A DNA stretch of 64,000 nucleotides. It comes from Candidatus Poribacteria bacterium. Its GTDB lineage: Bacteria; Poribacteria; WGA-4E; WGA-3G. The stretch lies in assembly GCA_022825825.1 (NCBI GenBank), contig JAJDWA010000050.1, forward strand, positions 1 to 64,000. The letters run 5' to 3'. The position numbers and the translations under genes are program-made. The notes below the pieces were generated by a model that saw nothing but the letters and a program-made list of their open reading frames with translations, was not told the DNA's origin and searched no databases. Of this stretch, positions 1 to 9,627 are shown one piece after another; the stretch's first letter is position 1, and every line of letters starts with the position of its first letter.

Positions 1-1
1 T

Positions 2-262
2 AAACTAACGAAACAGCGTCTCAGTGACTTCTTCGTCAAAGAGGATGGGCATGTTGCGCATAAGAATGCCTTAGTCGCTGGAACTGTCGCAACGGGTGCT
101 ATTCTCGCATCAGTGATGCTGACACCCGATACCGCTCAGGCTATAGAATGGTATAAGTGTGGTGAAGAAAACAATCACGTTTGGTGTATAAGGTTTGAAG
201 AGGATTGTCGCTCCGGTTTCCACGGCAACGGTGATGTGTTCTATGAATGTGTCGATATATAG
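2..262 (+). CDS. Small Cys-containing exported-type peptide, 5' end outside window
   Basis: The frame is open from the window edge to a TAG at 260-262, so the start lies upstream. The visible 86 residues begin with a charged stretch (KLTKQRLSDFFVKEDG), then a hydrophobic Gly/Ala-rich segment ending in TPDTAQA, which looks like a membrane segment or signal cleavage region. A ~40-residue tail follows with four cysteines (YKCG, WCIR, EDCR, ECVD). This layout resembles exported Cys-rich or RiPP-like precursor peptides. The kelch protein and A24 prepilin-peptidase homologue lie just downstream on the same strand. I do not recognise the family and function is unknown. Confidence 0.5.
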   Translation, partial: KLTKQRLSDFFVKEDGHVAHKNALVAGTVATGAILASVMLTPDTAQAIEWYKCGEENNHVWCIRFEEDCRSGFHGNGDVFYECVDI

Positions 263-489
263 GAGACAGTTGCCCTGGATATGTGGATGTGGCAAACGAA
301 CTTACCTAATTGTGGCTTAAATGCACAATTTGAATAAGAGTTCGTTTTTGCAACTTTCCCATATATTAACTAAGGAGAAAACTTAAGAACAGATTCTGTG
401 CGGAAGAAGTTTAGGAAGACACTACTTTTCGCTTTTTCCGCACACACTTGACTTTGATTACTTTGATTTGCATTGAGGAGGAAGCATCA

Positions 490-1599
490 ATGCTGTTGAA
501 AACGTTTCAACGTCTACGATGGATTGTTGTTGGTTTGGCTGCTGTGGTTCTCTCTCATCTGGCAATAGTAAATACTGCTGCACACGAGTGGTCGGTGATC
601 ACCCAACTGCCAACGCATCGAACTGGATTCTCGACCGTTGTTGTTGATGGTAAGATTTATCTCATCGGTGGCACGCTCTTTGGAAATGACCGTAGGGGTC
701 CATTTGGGATGTCGTTGGTGGAAGTATATGACCCAGAAACCAATAGTTGGGAGCGACTTGCTGATATGCCTACTGCTCGATCAGATCCTAAGATGGCAGT
801 TGTTGATGGAAAAATCTATGTCCTGGCAGGATACGCGGGGAAAGACAGGGGTATGGATTTCAAATTTCTGAATGTCGCTGAGATGTACGACCCAGAAACC
901 GATACATGGGTCAGAAATCAGGACATGCCCACTCCCCGGATACAGTTTGGTGTCGGTGTGGTCGCTGGCAAAATCTACACTATTGGCGGGCTGGTGGATC
1001 CGAAAAAACCCGAGGATCCGTGGCGCGTGGATCTCGTGGAAGTCTATGATCCTATTAGTGATACATGGGCGAAGCGAGCAAAGATGCCGACCAAGCGTGA
1101 TGGCGTTCGGGCAGCAGTTATTCGGGATATCATTTATGCTATCGGGGGGGCTGGGTGGCCACAAATCGGGGCGGGAGGTCCCTCCCTTGGGACGATTGAG
1201 GCTTATGAACCAAGAATCAACCGATGGACAAAGAAACCTGACATGCCAAATCTGAGAGCGGGTTTTTCAATAGTCGTTATTGGAGATAAGATCTATCTCA
1301 TTGGCGGCTTTGATGTGCAAGTAGGAGGTATTGGAAGGGGACAACAACTTACGAGCATTGAAGTGTATGAGCCAGTTACTGAGAAATGGAGGTTGATTCC
1401 TACCACCCCAACTGTAGAGCACCCATTTGGAGTAGTGGCGGTCAATGGCAAGATTTACGTCTTTGGGGGCTATACAGAAGATTCGGAATTTCTTCCAGCC
1501 GTTGAAGTGTTTGATACCGGCTTTCGTGCCGTCACAGCGATTGGGAAACTGCCGACACGCTGGGGAGCGTTGAAAATGGAACACCAAAGCCAACCTTGA
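490..1599 (+). CDS. Secreted kelch-repeat protein
   Basis: About 369 residues. I start at 490 rather than 448 because GAGGAGG lies just upstream and the protein then opens with a clean signal peptide (MLLKTFQRLRWIVVGLAAVV, then an Ala-rich cleavage region). The mature part is about six kelch repeats, each with GKIYxIGG, a VEVYDPxTxxW strand and a PTxR turn (for example VDGKIYLIGG, VEVYDPETNSW, MPTARSD). Kelch repeats form a beta-propeller used for protein or glycan binding. No catalytic residues are evident. It lies 11 bp upstream of the A24 peptidase gene and may be co-transcribed with it. The fold is certain, the ligand unknown. Confidence 0.85.
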   Translation: MLLKTFQRLRWIVVGLAAVVLSHLAIVNTAAHEWSVITQLPTHRTGFSTVVVDGKIYLIGGTLFGNDRRGPFGMSLVEVYDPETNSWERLADMPTARSDPKMAVVDGKIYVLAGYAGKDRGMDFKFLNVAEMYDPETDTWVRNQDMPTPRIQFGVGVVAGKIYTIGGLVDPKKPEDPWRVDLVEVYDPISDTWAKRAKMPTKRDGVRAAVIRDIIYAIGGAGWPQIGAGGPSLGTIEAYEPRINRWTKKPDMPNLRAGFSIVVIGDKIYLIGGFDVQVGGIGRGQQLTSIEVYEPVTEKWRLIPTTPTVEHPFGVVAVNGKIYVFGGYTEDSEFLPAVEVFDTGFRAVTAIGKLPTRWGALKMEHQSQP

Positions 1600-1609
1600 G
1601 GAATCGGAA

Positions 1610-2746
1610 ATGCTAAGTTACGAGAATTTATTCATTAGTCTTCTGTTACTTTTCTGTTGCTATGCTACCTATACAGACTTGCGGGAAAGAAAAATCAAGA
1701 ATTTTTGCAGCTACGGGCTCATCTACGCTGGGATTCTCAGTCAAGTCATCTCAGTTTTGTCAGGGAGCAATGGTCTTTTAAGCAGTATCTTTACGGTTGT
1801 TGGCGGTTTTTTAATCGTTCTCGCGCTTTATTGGTTTGGTGTTTTCGCCGCTGGAGATGCCAAACTGGTTTGGGGTGCGTCACTACTGATGCCAGCAGGG
1901 TTATTTTCGGAAGCGACTGCATTCGCGCAATACACGCCGACAACCCTCATTATCAATATTTTCGTGCCGTATTGTGTGATCCTTGTTACTTACCTGTGCC
2001 TGAAAACAGATGTCCAACAGAAATGGCAAGCGTTTATGCTGATCTTCCAGCGAGAAGATTTCCGTAAACAGATTTTCGAGAGGATATTCCAGCTTATTTT
2101 TTTACTCGGGTTGCGACAGTTTGTTATACTCTCGCTACGTTGGTTAGGGATCGAAGTCGGACTGTGGCATCAGCTCTTGGTTGTATTTTCCCTGTATTTC
2201 ATCCTGAGTTACTATGTAAAGAAATTCGGTCTGGAAAGGATCCGTAACTATGTTGTTTCTGTAGTGATGATTCAATTGATAGTTATCACAACCCCTTGGA
2301 CGTTGAGTGCTTGGTCACAGGCGTACGCACCGCTTTTGAAGATATACCTTTTGTACCTTACCGTATTCTTCTTCGGGAGATATTTCATTGAGAATCTCGA
2401 TAGCATGGTGTTAGATCGCGAGGTAAACATCTCTGATTTGAAAGAGGGCATGGTGCCTGCTGAACAGATTATTAGAGTCGGAGGGAGCGATGGAGAAATC
2501 ACGTATCGCAAGCAAGAGTTTGCGCTCCCAAATGTCTTGGATTCAAACATCGTTCTGGGAACGTTGCCTGGGGGAGTGTCAAAAGAAAAAGCGGCAGAAT
2601 TGAAACAATTGGCGACAGATGGCGAATTTGAGGATTTTGATAACACAATCCGGATTCAGTACTCTTTGCGGTTCGCGCCTATGATCTGTTTGGGCGTTAT
2701 CTTGACGCTTTTATGCCGAGGTCCTTTCTTCACGTTTTTTCAGTAA
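1610..2746 (+). CDS. A24-family prepilin-peptidase-like membrane aspartyl protease
   Basis: A 378-residue polytopic membrane protein. The two aspartates expected of A24 (TadV/PilD/FlaK-type) proteases are visible: YTDLRERKIKN near residue 22 after the first membrane helix, and GDAKL (FAAGDAKLVWG) near residue 85, matching the GxGD-type site with Ala in place of the first Gly. At least seven hydrophobic segments follow. The C-terminal ~120 residues are soluble and rich in charged residues before a last membrane helix, longer than minimal A24 enzymes. The family cleaves leader peptides of prepilin-like substrates at the inner membrane. No pilin genes are nearby; the upstream small peptide is a possible but unproven substrate. 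Confidence 0.8.
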   Translation: MLSYENLFISLLLLFCCYATYTDLRERKIKNFCSYGLIYAGILSQVISVLSGSNGLLSSIFTVVGGFLIVLALYWFGVFAAGDAKLVWGASLLMPAGLFSEATAFAQYTPTTLIINIFVPYCVILVTYLCLKTDVQQKWQAFMLIFQREDFRKQIFERIFQLIFLLGLRQFVILSLRWLGIEVGLWHQLLVVFSLYFILSYYVKKFGLERIRNYVVSVVMIQLIVITTPWTLSAWSQAYAPLLKIYLLYLTVFFFGRYFIENLDSMVLDREVNISDLKEGMVPAEQIIRVGGSDGEITYRKQEFALPNVLDSNIVLGTLPGGVSKEKAAELKQLATDGEFEDFDNTIRIQYSLRFAPMICLGVILTLLCRGPFFTFFQ

Positions 2747-2834
2747 ACGTTCGCTTCTTATGAACAAACCTCAGTAGGAGATTGCCTATTCCAGCAAATA
2801 TCGGAAACATCAAAAATGAAAAAGGAGTTATAGC

Positions 2835-3143
2835 ATGTCGAAATCAAGAATCTTTTATATTCTCACACTACGGGAGAAAAAGAAAAAGAAAGATTTGAAG
2901 AAATTCCTTGAAACGCAATGGCTTCCAGTTCTACGAAAAGCACCTGGATGCTTGGCGGTTGAACTGCTGGATACCTATCAAGATCGGGCTGGATATTGTG
3001 TTTCAGAATTATGGGAAAATCGAGAGATTCATCTGCAAAGCACGGCGAAATTATGGCGTGAAACGCATACGAATCTCATGCAAAAAGCTGGGGAGTACGC
3101 CACGATCGAATTTCTCTGGAATTGTGTAGTCTTGGATGCTTAA
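2835..3143 (+). CDS. Antibiotic-biosynthesis-monooxygenase (ABM) domain protein
   Basis: A 102-residue protein behind an AAAGGAG Shine-Dalgarno at about 2819. The dimeric alpha/beta-barrel ABM pattern is visible: a first strand (RIFYILTLREK), a helix FLETQWLPVLRKAPGCLAVELLD, then strand AGYCVSELWENREIHLQS and helix WRETHTNLMQKAGEY. The family includes small cofactor-free monooxygenases and heme-degrading enzymes, but many members have no known substrate. It lies just upstream of the GHMP kinase. Family call is reasonable, reaction unknown. Confidence 0.6.
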   Translation: MSKSRIFYILTLREKKKKKDLKKFLETQWLPVLRKAPGCLAVELLDTYQDRAGYCVSELWENREIHLQSTAKLWRETHTNLMQKAGEYATIEFLWNCVVLDA

Positions 3144-3184
3144 GCATCGGATGTATCACGTTACCTATACAGGAGACTCAGCCC

Positions 3185-4279
3185 ATGATGCGTTCAGCTT
3201 TGCTTCACAAAACACAAAATGATTGGCAGCAGATTTCATCTGCTGGGCAAGAGAGAGCCATAGCAAGCCTATTGCATCGCGCGCCTCTCTATGCGCGCGC
3301 ACCGACGCGGATTGATTTTGCTGGTGGGTGGACAGATTTGATTCCGTTCGCGATGGAAAATGAAGGGGTGGTGGTGAACGCGGCGATTGATTTACATGTC
3401 TACGCGTCTCTCACACCTGCCCTTGACGCATGTGTAAGTCTCCATGCTGTGGATCTCAAAGAGTTCTTTTATCCGGTGGACGTATCAGCATGCTTGCACG
3501 GCCTGAATCTTCCGCAAGCGATTTTGTCCCGTTTTCGTCCTAATAAGGGCTGCCATCTCGCGACTTGGAGCGAAGTTCCAAAGGGCAGCGGACTGGGGGC
3601 TTCTGGCACTCTTGGCGTTGGACTTGTAGGGCTACTCTCAACTTTTGTCGAAAAGACATTAACGCTATCCCAAATTGTTGACATCGCGGCGGGTGTTGAA
3701 CAGGAAACCGGAATTCCATGTGGAAAGCAAGATCACTACGCCGGTGTACTCGGTGGGATAAACCTGCTACGATGTAATAGCGAATTTGTTAAATCAACTC
3801 CGCTCGGACTGACCGAGGACGTTCTTGAAGAACTTCAGGAGTCTCTACTACTTGTGTACACAGGGGAGTCGCATTTTTCAGGCTGCATTCTCCAGAATGT
3901 AATTGACACTTACAAAGCGGGGAACAGAAAGACGCATGAAGCCTTGAAGGCACTTCGCAGGATTGCTGATGAGATGAAACAGATATTTGAGACCGCCAAT
4001 TTCTCTCACTTAGGTCAATTGCTTGACGAGAATTGGCACTTTCAAAAACAATTACATCCTTCTGTAAATACGGAACGGATTGATGAACTGGTCGATATTG
4101 CAAAAAAAAATGATTGTACAGGTGGGAAAGCATGCGGAGCCGGTGGTGGTGGCTGCTTAGTGTTCCACTGTAATCCAGATTGTATTGATGCCGCAAAGAG
4201 AGGATTTAGAGAAGTGGGGGCCCAAGTCATTCCTTTTCGTTTTGACTTTGAAGGTCTTCGAATATGGTCTCCTGAATAG
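3185..4279 (+). CDS. GHMP kinase, heptose-7-phosphate/fucose-kinase-like
   Basis: I choose the ATG at 3185 because AGGAGAC sits about 8 nt upstream; the frame is open further up but has no ribosome site. The ~364-residue protein has the three GHMP motifs. Motif 1 is RAPTRIDFAGGWTDLIPFA near the N-terminus, motif 2 is the phosphate-binding KGSGLGASGTLGVGL, and motif 3 is GGKACGAGGGGCLVF near the C-terminus. The motif 1 form is typical of D-glycero-D-manno-heptose-7-phosphate kinases (HddA) and related L-fucose kinases, which phosphorylate a sugar for nucleotide-sugar synthesis. No other heptose-pathway gene is visible, so the substrate is unproven. Confidence 0.85.
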   Translation: MMRSALLHKTQNDWQQISSAGQERAIASLLHRAPLYARAPTRIDFAGGWTDLIPFAMENEGVVVNAAIDLHVYASLTPALDACVSLHAVDLKEFFYPVDVSACLHGLNLPQAILSRFRPNKGCHLATWSEVPKGSGLGASGTLGVGLVGLLSTFVEKTLTLSQIVDIAAGVEQETGIPCGKQDHYAGVLGGINLLRCNSEFVKSTPLGLTEDVLEELQESLLLVYTGESHFSGCILQNVIDTYKAGNRKTHEALKALRRIADEMKQIFETANFSHLGQLLDENWHFQKQLHPSVNTERIDELVDIAKKNDCTGGKACGAGGGGCLVFHCNPDCIDAAKRGFREVGAQVIPFRFDFEGLRIWSPE

Positions 4280-4320
4280 CAGTATTATAGAAAATCCATG
4301 TAACTATTGGGAGTACACCA

Positions 4321-4761
4321 ATGGGAAAGAAAGGACGATCTTCCTACACGCATGATATATCGGAGCGGTGTAAGACAAATACAGACAATTATCGCTATGA
4401 ACTCGTGAGAAAACTGTTGGAAAAACTGCCAGAGAATGAGCGAACGATAATCGTACTTTGTTACCTGGGTGAAATGGCACCTAAGCAGATAGGTAACTTC
4501 TTGGGTGTGTCAGCGAATACAATTGCCCGTAGGCTTCAGCGGGCGCATAAACTTTTACAAAAGGATGAGATACTCCTCATTCAAAAAGTGCTGGGTGGCG
4601 CGCAGATATCTGGAAGTGTACACGAGAAGCTTATGCGACAAGTCCCCTACATAAAATCGGAATCTCATTCAGTTAGGAAGCGGTTCTTTTTTACTTTTTT
4701 AATAATTTTGGGACTCGCAATTATAGTTGCTTCAGTGCTCAAAATCCTAAGTATCAACTAA
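4321..4761 (+). CDS. Sigma-70 region 4-like protein with C-terminal membrane anchor
   Basis: 146 residues. The centre matches sigma-70 region 4 (LPENERTIIVLCYLGEMAPK then IGNFLGVSANTIARRLQRA), the helix-turn-helix that recognises the -35 box in ECF sigma factors. Region 2, needed for core polymerase and -10 binding, is absent, since the N-terminus is only about 35 polar residues. The C-terminus has one hydrophobic helix (FFFTFLIILGLAIIVASVL) expected to cross the membrane. It is either a membrane-tethered regulator or the remnant of a larger sigma factor. Many poribacterial genomes carry sigma-like proteins with extra-cytoplasmic tails (recollection). Confidence 0.65.
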   Translation: MGKKGRSSYTHDISERCKTNTDNYRYELVRKLLEKLPENERTIIVLCYLGEMAPKQIGNFLGVSANTIARRLQRAHKLLQKDEILLIQKVLGGAQISGSVHEKLMRQVPYIKSESHSVRKRFFFTFLIILGLAIIVASVLKILSIN

Positions 4762-4870
4762 AAACCTATTTACCTCATTATGCATGTAAATGGCGGTCTG
4801 TTGCATTCAAAGTCCCGTTGTAGGTTGTACGGAATAACAAAACAACCTGATTTTACGAAAGGCAAATTAT

Positions 4871-5075
4871 ATGATGAACCAAAACTATGACGATACGAGG
4901 ACAAAAGTTCTGATTGAGAACACAGCACAAGGCGTTTTCAAGCACCTCAATGAGATGAAGTCAAGCGGTAGGCATAAGCGATGGATTTGGGAGTTGTTGC
5001 AGAATGCGCGCGATGTTTCGACAGATGCTGATAACCACCTTTTATACAACATAGGGGTAAAACGGAAACCTTCGA
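4871..5075 (+). pseudogene. N-terminal stump of GHKL/sacsin-like ATPase gene
   Basis: The first ~65 residues (MMNQNYDDTRTKVLIEN, then WIWELLQNARDVS) match the start of large sacsin-like or HSP90-type ATPase proteins, where ELLQNA contains the conserved N-box asparagine. From about 5080 the sequence becomes a non-coding repeat that recurs at 56.3 kb, and the frame soon stops at 5167. The remaining ATPase, normally many hundreds of residues, is missing. I read this as a gene truncated by a repeat insertion or recombination junction. Confidence 0.6.
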
Positions 5076-5079
5076 GAAA

Positions 5080-5235
5080 CGTAAAGGTCTCTGATTTTTG
5101 TTGTTTAACGATAAAAAAATTTAAAGAATTGAAGTCCTCTTCCATAGAAGCAAACCCGATAGCATAGACTGTGAGTCCGATTTTCCTCTTTCTCGCTTGA
5201 CTGACACTTTCTAATTCCTCCTCTATTCTTTTCCA
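5080..5235 (+). repeat. Dispersed repeat, copy A (second copy at 56.32 kb)
   Basis: About 150 bp that recurs in direct orientation at about 56315-56460, with roughly 75-80% identity by eye. The best block is TTTAAAGAATTGAAGTC followed by TCTTCCATAGAAGC. Its left border coincides with truncation of the ATPase gene. The minus strand can be read as protein in both copies, but the differences fall at all codon positions, so I treat it as non-coding. Confidence 0.65.
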
Positions 5236-5567
5236 CGCTGCCCCTTTTCCTTTCACCACTCGCTGGCAAGACACTCGCCGGTTTGTAGTGGGGAAACCAT
5301 TCAGGGTCTCTCGTTCTACCTCCCGTAGGCGAGACCTCCGATTCCCAATGCTTAATTTTGAAAATCTTGAATCCTGTAAACCCTATCTCCGACAACTAAC
5401 GCCGACACTACTTTTGTGCCCTCTCCTACACTCATCTCAAGAAAAAACTTTACTGAAAATAAGGTTATCTATATAATATAATATAATATAATATTAATAA
5501 ATAAAACAGCCCGAAATGTCAAATCGCGTCATAAGACCTGACATGCTTAAACACGCAATCTGAACAT
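5236..5567. other. Gene-free, AT-rich lead-in to helicase gene
   Basis: No gene found. About 5310-5345 holds a GC-rich imperfect hairpin (GTAGGCGAGACCTCC), similar in style to one near 9.88 kb. At about 5468-5505 there is a microsatellite of roughly five TATAA units followed by ATTAATAAATAAA. Such AT-rich tracts next to a replication protein can act as duplex-unwinding elements. That role is inference from position only. Confidence 0.4.
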
Positions 5568-8500
5568 TTGGACTGCATCAAATGGCCATTTTATTTCAGG
5601 GAGCAAGCACGGGCAAACATCCGTCACGAACACGATGTTTGTTTGCCTACGTGCTATTTCACTAAGGAAATGATACCAGATTCCACGAATTTTCACAATA
5701 AAAATCCTGCGCCCCGCGACCGACATGATGCCAACGAGATCTTCATCCACTGTCTCGTCAACGCCTCGCGCACCCTTAAACACCCGAAACAGAAAGTACG
5801 ACGGGATGATAAAGTATACTACGCCCATCATAACTACAAAGCCCGGTACTTCTCCCTTGACAACGTCATTGCAGAAACCCTATTCAAGGGCTATCAACTC
5901 ATACCCGGTGAATTCAAATATACCCCCGAACACGGCATCCGCAGCACCAGCAGCTGGAGATCCCAGCAGCTCTTTCTCATCGAATTCGATGGGGTCGGTG
6001 AGAATACACTCCACGATTTCATAAACGCCAGCCCCTTTATCAAAGCAAACGCATGGTGCGTTGTTGAAAGCATCCGTTCTCGGTACGATGATCCAGATGA
6101 CGAAAAATGCAACGGAGAACTCCGACCCAGAATCGTCTTCTGCATGCCCGAAGCCATTACAACACTCACCGAGCGTCAATGGATCTACGAGGCATTAGTG
6201 AAGGAATTACCCAGTTGCGATACCGGGGCGGCCAACTCCGTCACCAACGGCGGATTCGGCAGAGTCGGGGCAGAATCCATCGGACTCGGTAAAATCGTCG
6301 ACCCCGATTGGTTCGAGGGTGCCATCAACATCGGACGACAGAAGGATGAAGCCGAAAAACAAGCCAAACACCAGCGCGCAGAACGCCTGAAACGCAAACA
6401 AGCCGAGCACGCCGCCATGGGATTCACCGAACGTGAAGGCGAACTCCCCTTAAACGCTCTCGCAAAAACCGACCCCGCGCCCTTCTTGGAAACCATCGGG
6501 TTGACATTCAAATCCGAGAACGGAAAATACCAGCACTGGGGAAGACCCCAAAAACCCAACGACATCGCACTCTCCGTGTGGTGCTCCGACCACGGGAACT
6601 GGCAAATCCGCGTTTTCGCCAACTCCATCCCCGTTCCACCCGCCGCCAATGGTGCAATGCCTTTTACCAGATTTTACTGCTATCATGAACTCCACACCGA
6701 TATAGAAGCCTCACAACCCGACACTGAGCAGTGGAAATCCATCAACGCCCAACTCGCCGCACACGGCTACGGGACATGGCTACCCGATACCGAATTCCAC
6801 GCCCAAAACACGCAGAAAACCAGACCCACTGACACACCACGTCTTGATCCCACTGTCCAAGAAGCATCACTCATAGAAGTACGCGAAACGCCCTCCTTCC
6901 CTCATTTCTCCGAAGAAGAACGCAGGGTCGTTGACGAAGTGTTAGACATTTCACCCGATGCCGGCTGGCACGGTCGTACACCCGTGTTCACAACCAAGTA
7001 TGAACATCTGTATAAACTCACAAACAAGTTTGCCCTGAACGGGCAACCCAGCGAAGTCAAAAAGCACCGCGTCTGGTTAACACGCCTTGGGAACTGCGTA
7101 ATCTGCGGAGCACCCACCGCAAAATGGATAGATTGCTATCAGCTGACTGCCGGTTTCTACTGCGACGGCTGCCACACCGATTACCCCCTCGGATCCTATC
7201 TCGAACTCGAACTCACCCGGAAACTCCCCAACGCCATCGAAAGCGATTATCAAGGGTTCCTCGGTGACGATCCTGAGTTTCTCGATTTCCGACTCTGGGA
7301 ACCCGGCATGCTCACACATCTCGGCGCAGCGATGTCCACAGGGAAGTCAACCGAACTCTACAAAGCAATGATCACGCTCGCATTACAACAACTAAAAAAA
7401 GGGATTATTGTCGTGCCTCGCATCTCACTCGCCCGATTCCTCGCCCACTATCTCCGCCGGCGTGATGGGTACCAGGCTTGGGGATTATGGCATGAAGGGG
7501 TCAATCGCGCTGACCGTTTTATCGGTAAATACGGTGCAATCGTCTGTCTGCCTTCACTGCCGCGCGCCGTCCAGTCGGCGACAGATGCCGGTGTCAAGGA
7601 CCTCTACATCGCAATAGATGAAGTCGATTTCGCGTATAATCTGCTTTCGCTGTCAGTTGAACAAGCAACCGCCGTCAAAAAATGCCTACGGAGCGCCCTC
7701 CACACCACTGGATTGGTCGTCAGCGGACAAACCGAATCGACCCTCGCACTCGAGGCGTTGGCGGCAGAATTGGAAGCTGAACAGGTCCAAGGATTTTACA
7801 ACACCGCTCCACCGAGTGACGGAAACATTGTGCTGCATCGCCATGCCGACATTCAAGGGAAATCCAACGCCGTTCTTGCCGGTGCGATAGACGACATCTC
7901 TGAGTTTCTATCCGCCGGACACAACGTCTACACTTTCTGTTCATCGCGTCGCGATGGTGACATCATCGCCGCACAGTCCGCTGACCTGAATCCTGCGATT
8001 TACAATGCCTACACCAAAGGCGATAAACGCGCCGACGCCGTCCTAAGAAATCAAAAATTGACCGATAGTCCCCTGTTTATCGGCACATCCGCCGCTGGTG
8101 TCGGCATCTCCATATTAGACCCACAGGCACGGACAGTGACCGTTTCACGGCTAAATTACGGTTCTCGAGACGCAAACATGCTCGTTCAGGTGAATGCGCG
8201 CGATCGCGGACGTCGCGGCGGCTCTCTGCATTACACAGAATACAAACTCTCTCTACCCGTCAAACCCACCGAGACGGAGACCACCAATCTCTATCACGAA
8301 GCACTCAAGATCGCAGAAAACGAACGCTCGCATCTACCAGCAGACAGCATCAAAAAGATAGCACGTGCCGCGGCATTGGCATCCCTCGCAGATCACCAAC
8401 TTGAGACCTTCATTTCCCATCATCTCGGCACCGTCGGCAACATGCCCGTTCATCAAGCCTCTGCTTTGAGACCCTCAGAAAATAAGATCATTCTCATCTC

Positions 8501-9626
8501 TGAACGCCGACGCACCCTCATACACACTGAGCGCAAAAAGAAATTGGCAACCGCCATCCACCTACTGAAAACCCGAAACCTACTCACGTCGTCTCAGATC
8601 CGAGTCCGCAGCAACAAAGGTAAAATATCGCCAGACGAACAGCTCGCTCACGAAACCGCCAACGGATACGCCGCTGCCGTCGGCTGGAACGACACAGAAA
8701 ATCCGAAATTAGACGAAACAGACATCCGCACCGCCGTCGCACTCGCCGAAAAAAGCATCAACGCTGAAAAACTCGCCAAACACCGCCGCGGATACATCGC
8801 CGTCCACTTCCCGAACTGGACAGCATACACACTACAAACCGCACTCACCAACACCGAAAGCGATTTAGTTGATAACGGTTCAGGCATTGAGCCGACCGCC
8901 ATCCAAGATGACCGATTCCGTGGCGAACTCCTACACATCCTCCTCGATCGGCTTCAAGGAAAAGTGTTTGATATCTCCTCACTCGCCACCACAATCCGAG
9001 AAGTATTCAAAAAGAAGCGGGCAAACGGACGGACCTTCATCGGAGAGATCCTCCGCGGTGCACTCGGCGCGAGTGAATACCGCAAAGTCCGCTTTCTGTC
9101 GTATGCAGACGACACTCGAATCGTTGACTGGGCATCACAATTCATCTCCGAGTGGTATCCCGCCCGCATCCAAAAGCGCCACCCGCACTTCGCACTCGCA
9201 CCCGCCAAAAACCTTCATCTGCGACTCGCCACCTTCCAACGATGGTTAAGACACCAACCGAGTCCACCCGACAACCTACCCCCACACCTCAACATTTCAT
9301 TCCAACCCACAGCACTCCCCGATCCCCATGCCCAACTAAAATCTGTTGCTCGGTCCCGGCGTGAAAGCGGCGAAACAATCAAATCCATCGCTCAAAGTCT
9401 GAATCGGGATCCCAAGACGATCCGTAAATGGTGCAAAGGCATCAAACCCCCTTCACCAGCCCAAAGCGACGTCTTGAGCATCCTCAGCGATGGGAAAGTA
9501 TGGAAAACGTCAGATATTGTCAAACATTCACGCTTTACGCACCAAAATGTTTCCACTGCCCTCAAAAAATTGGTAGATACCCGAGCGATTTCCCGAATAA
9601 AGAGAGGACATTATCAGAAAAAGTGA
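5568..9626 (+). CDS. Giant replication-type helicase with zinc finger and C-terminal HTH
   Basis: 1352 residues if it starts at the TTG at 5568; a downstream start such as the Met near residue 34 is possible. The helicase core has Walker A (AAMSTGKST, ~588), Walker B (LYIAIDEVDF, ~680) and a late helicase motif (GTSAAGVGISILD), similar in order to origin-binding-protein/DEAD-type superfamily 2 helicases. A CVIC...CDGC zinc finger precedes it (~510-540). The N-terminal ~250 residues (LFLIEFDGVG, PRIVFCMPEA) could be a primase-like domain, but I cannot prove that. The C-terminus (~1265-1352) holds an HTH (IKSIAQSLNRDPKTIRKWCK) and a winged-helix-like tail. Probably a plasmid or mobile-element replication protein. 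Codon use is more GC-rich than its neighbours. Confidence 0.7.
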   Translation: MDCIKWPFYFREQARANIRHEHDVCLPTCYFTKEMIPDSTNFHNKNPAPRDRHDANEIFIHCLVNASRTLKHPKQKVRRDDKVYYAHHNYKARYFSLDNVIAETLFKGYQLIPGEFKYTPEHGIRSTSSWRSQQLFLIEFDGVGENTLHDFINASPFIKANAWCVVESIRSRYDDPDDEKCNGELRPRIVFCMPEAITTLTERQWIYEALVKELPSCDTGAANSVTNGGFGRVGAESIGLGKIVDPDWFEGAINIGRQKDEAEKQAKHQRAERLKRKQAEHAAMGFTEREGELPLNALAKTDPAPFLETIGLTFKSENGKYQHWGRPQKPNDIALSVWCSDHGNWQIRVFANSIPVPPAANGAMPFTRFYCYHELHTDIEASQPDTEQWKSINAQLAAHGYGTWLPDTEFHAQNTQKTRPTDTPRLDPTVQEASLIEVRETPSFPHFSEEERRVVDEVLDISPDAGWHGRTPVFTTKYEHLYKLTNKFALNGQPSEVKKHRVWLTRLGNCVICGAPTAKWIDCYQLTAGFYCDGCHTDYPLGSYLELELTRKLPNAIESDYQGFLGDDPEFLDFRLWEPGMLTHLGAAMSTGKSTELYKAMITLALQQLKKGIIVVPRISLARFLAHYLRRRDGYQAWGLWHEGVNRADRFIGKYGAIVCLPSLPRAVQSATDAGVKDLYIAIDEVDFAYNLLSLSVEQATAVKKCLRSALHTTGLVVSGQTESTLALEALAAELEAEQVQGFYNTAPPSDGNIVLHRHADIQGKSNAVLAGAIDDISEFLSAGHNVYTFCSSRRDGDIIAAQSADLNPAIYNAYTKGDKRADAVLRNQKLTDSPLFIGTSAAGVGISILDPQARTVTVSRLNYGSRDANMLVQVNARDRGRRGGSLHYTEYKLSLPVKPTETETTNLYHEALKIAENERSHLPADSIKKIARAAALASLADHQLETFISHHLGTVGNMPVHQASALRPSENKIILISERRRTLIHTERKKKLATAIHLLKTRNLLTSSQIRVRSNKGKISPDEQLAHETANGYAAAVGWNDTENPKLDETDIRTAVALAEKSINAEKLAKHRRGYIAVHFPNWTAYTLQTALTNTESDLVDNGSGIEPTAIQDDRFRGELLHILLDRLQGKVFDISSLATTIREVFKKKRANGRTFIGEILRGALGASEYRKVRFLSYADDTRIVDWASQFISEWYPARIQKRHPHFALAPAKNLHLRLATFQRWLRHQPSPPDNLPPHLNISFQPTALPDPHAQLKSVARSRRESGETIKSIAQSLNRDPKTIRKWCKGIKPPSPAQSDVLSILSDGKVWKTSDIVKHSRFTHQNVSTALKKLVDTRAISRIKRGHYQKK

Positions 9627-9627
9627 G

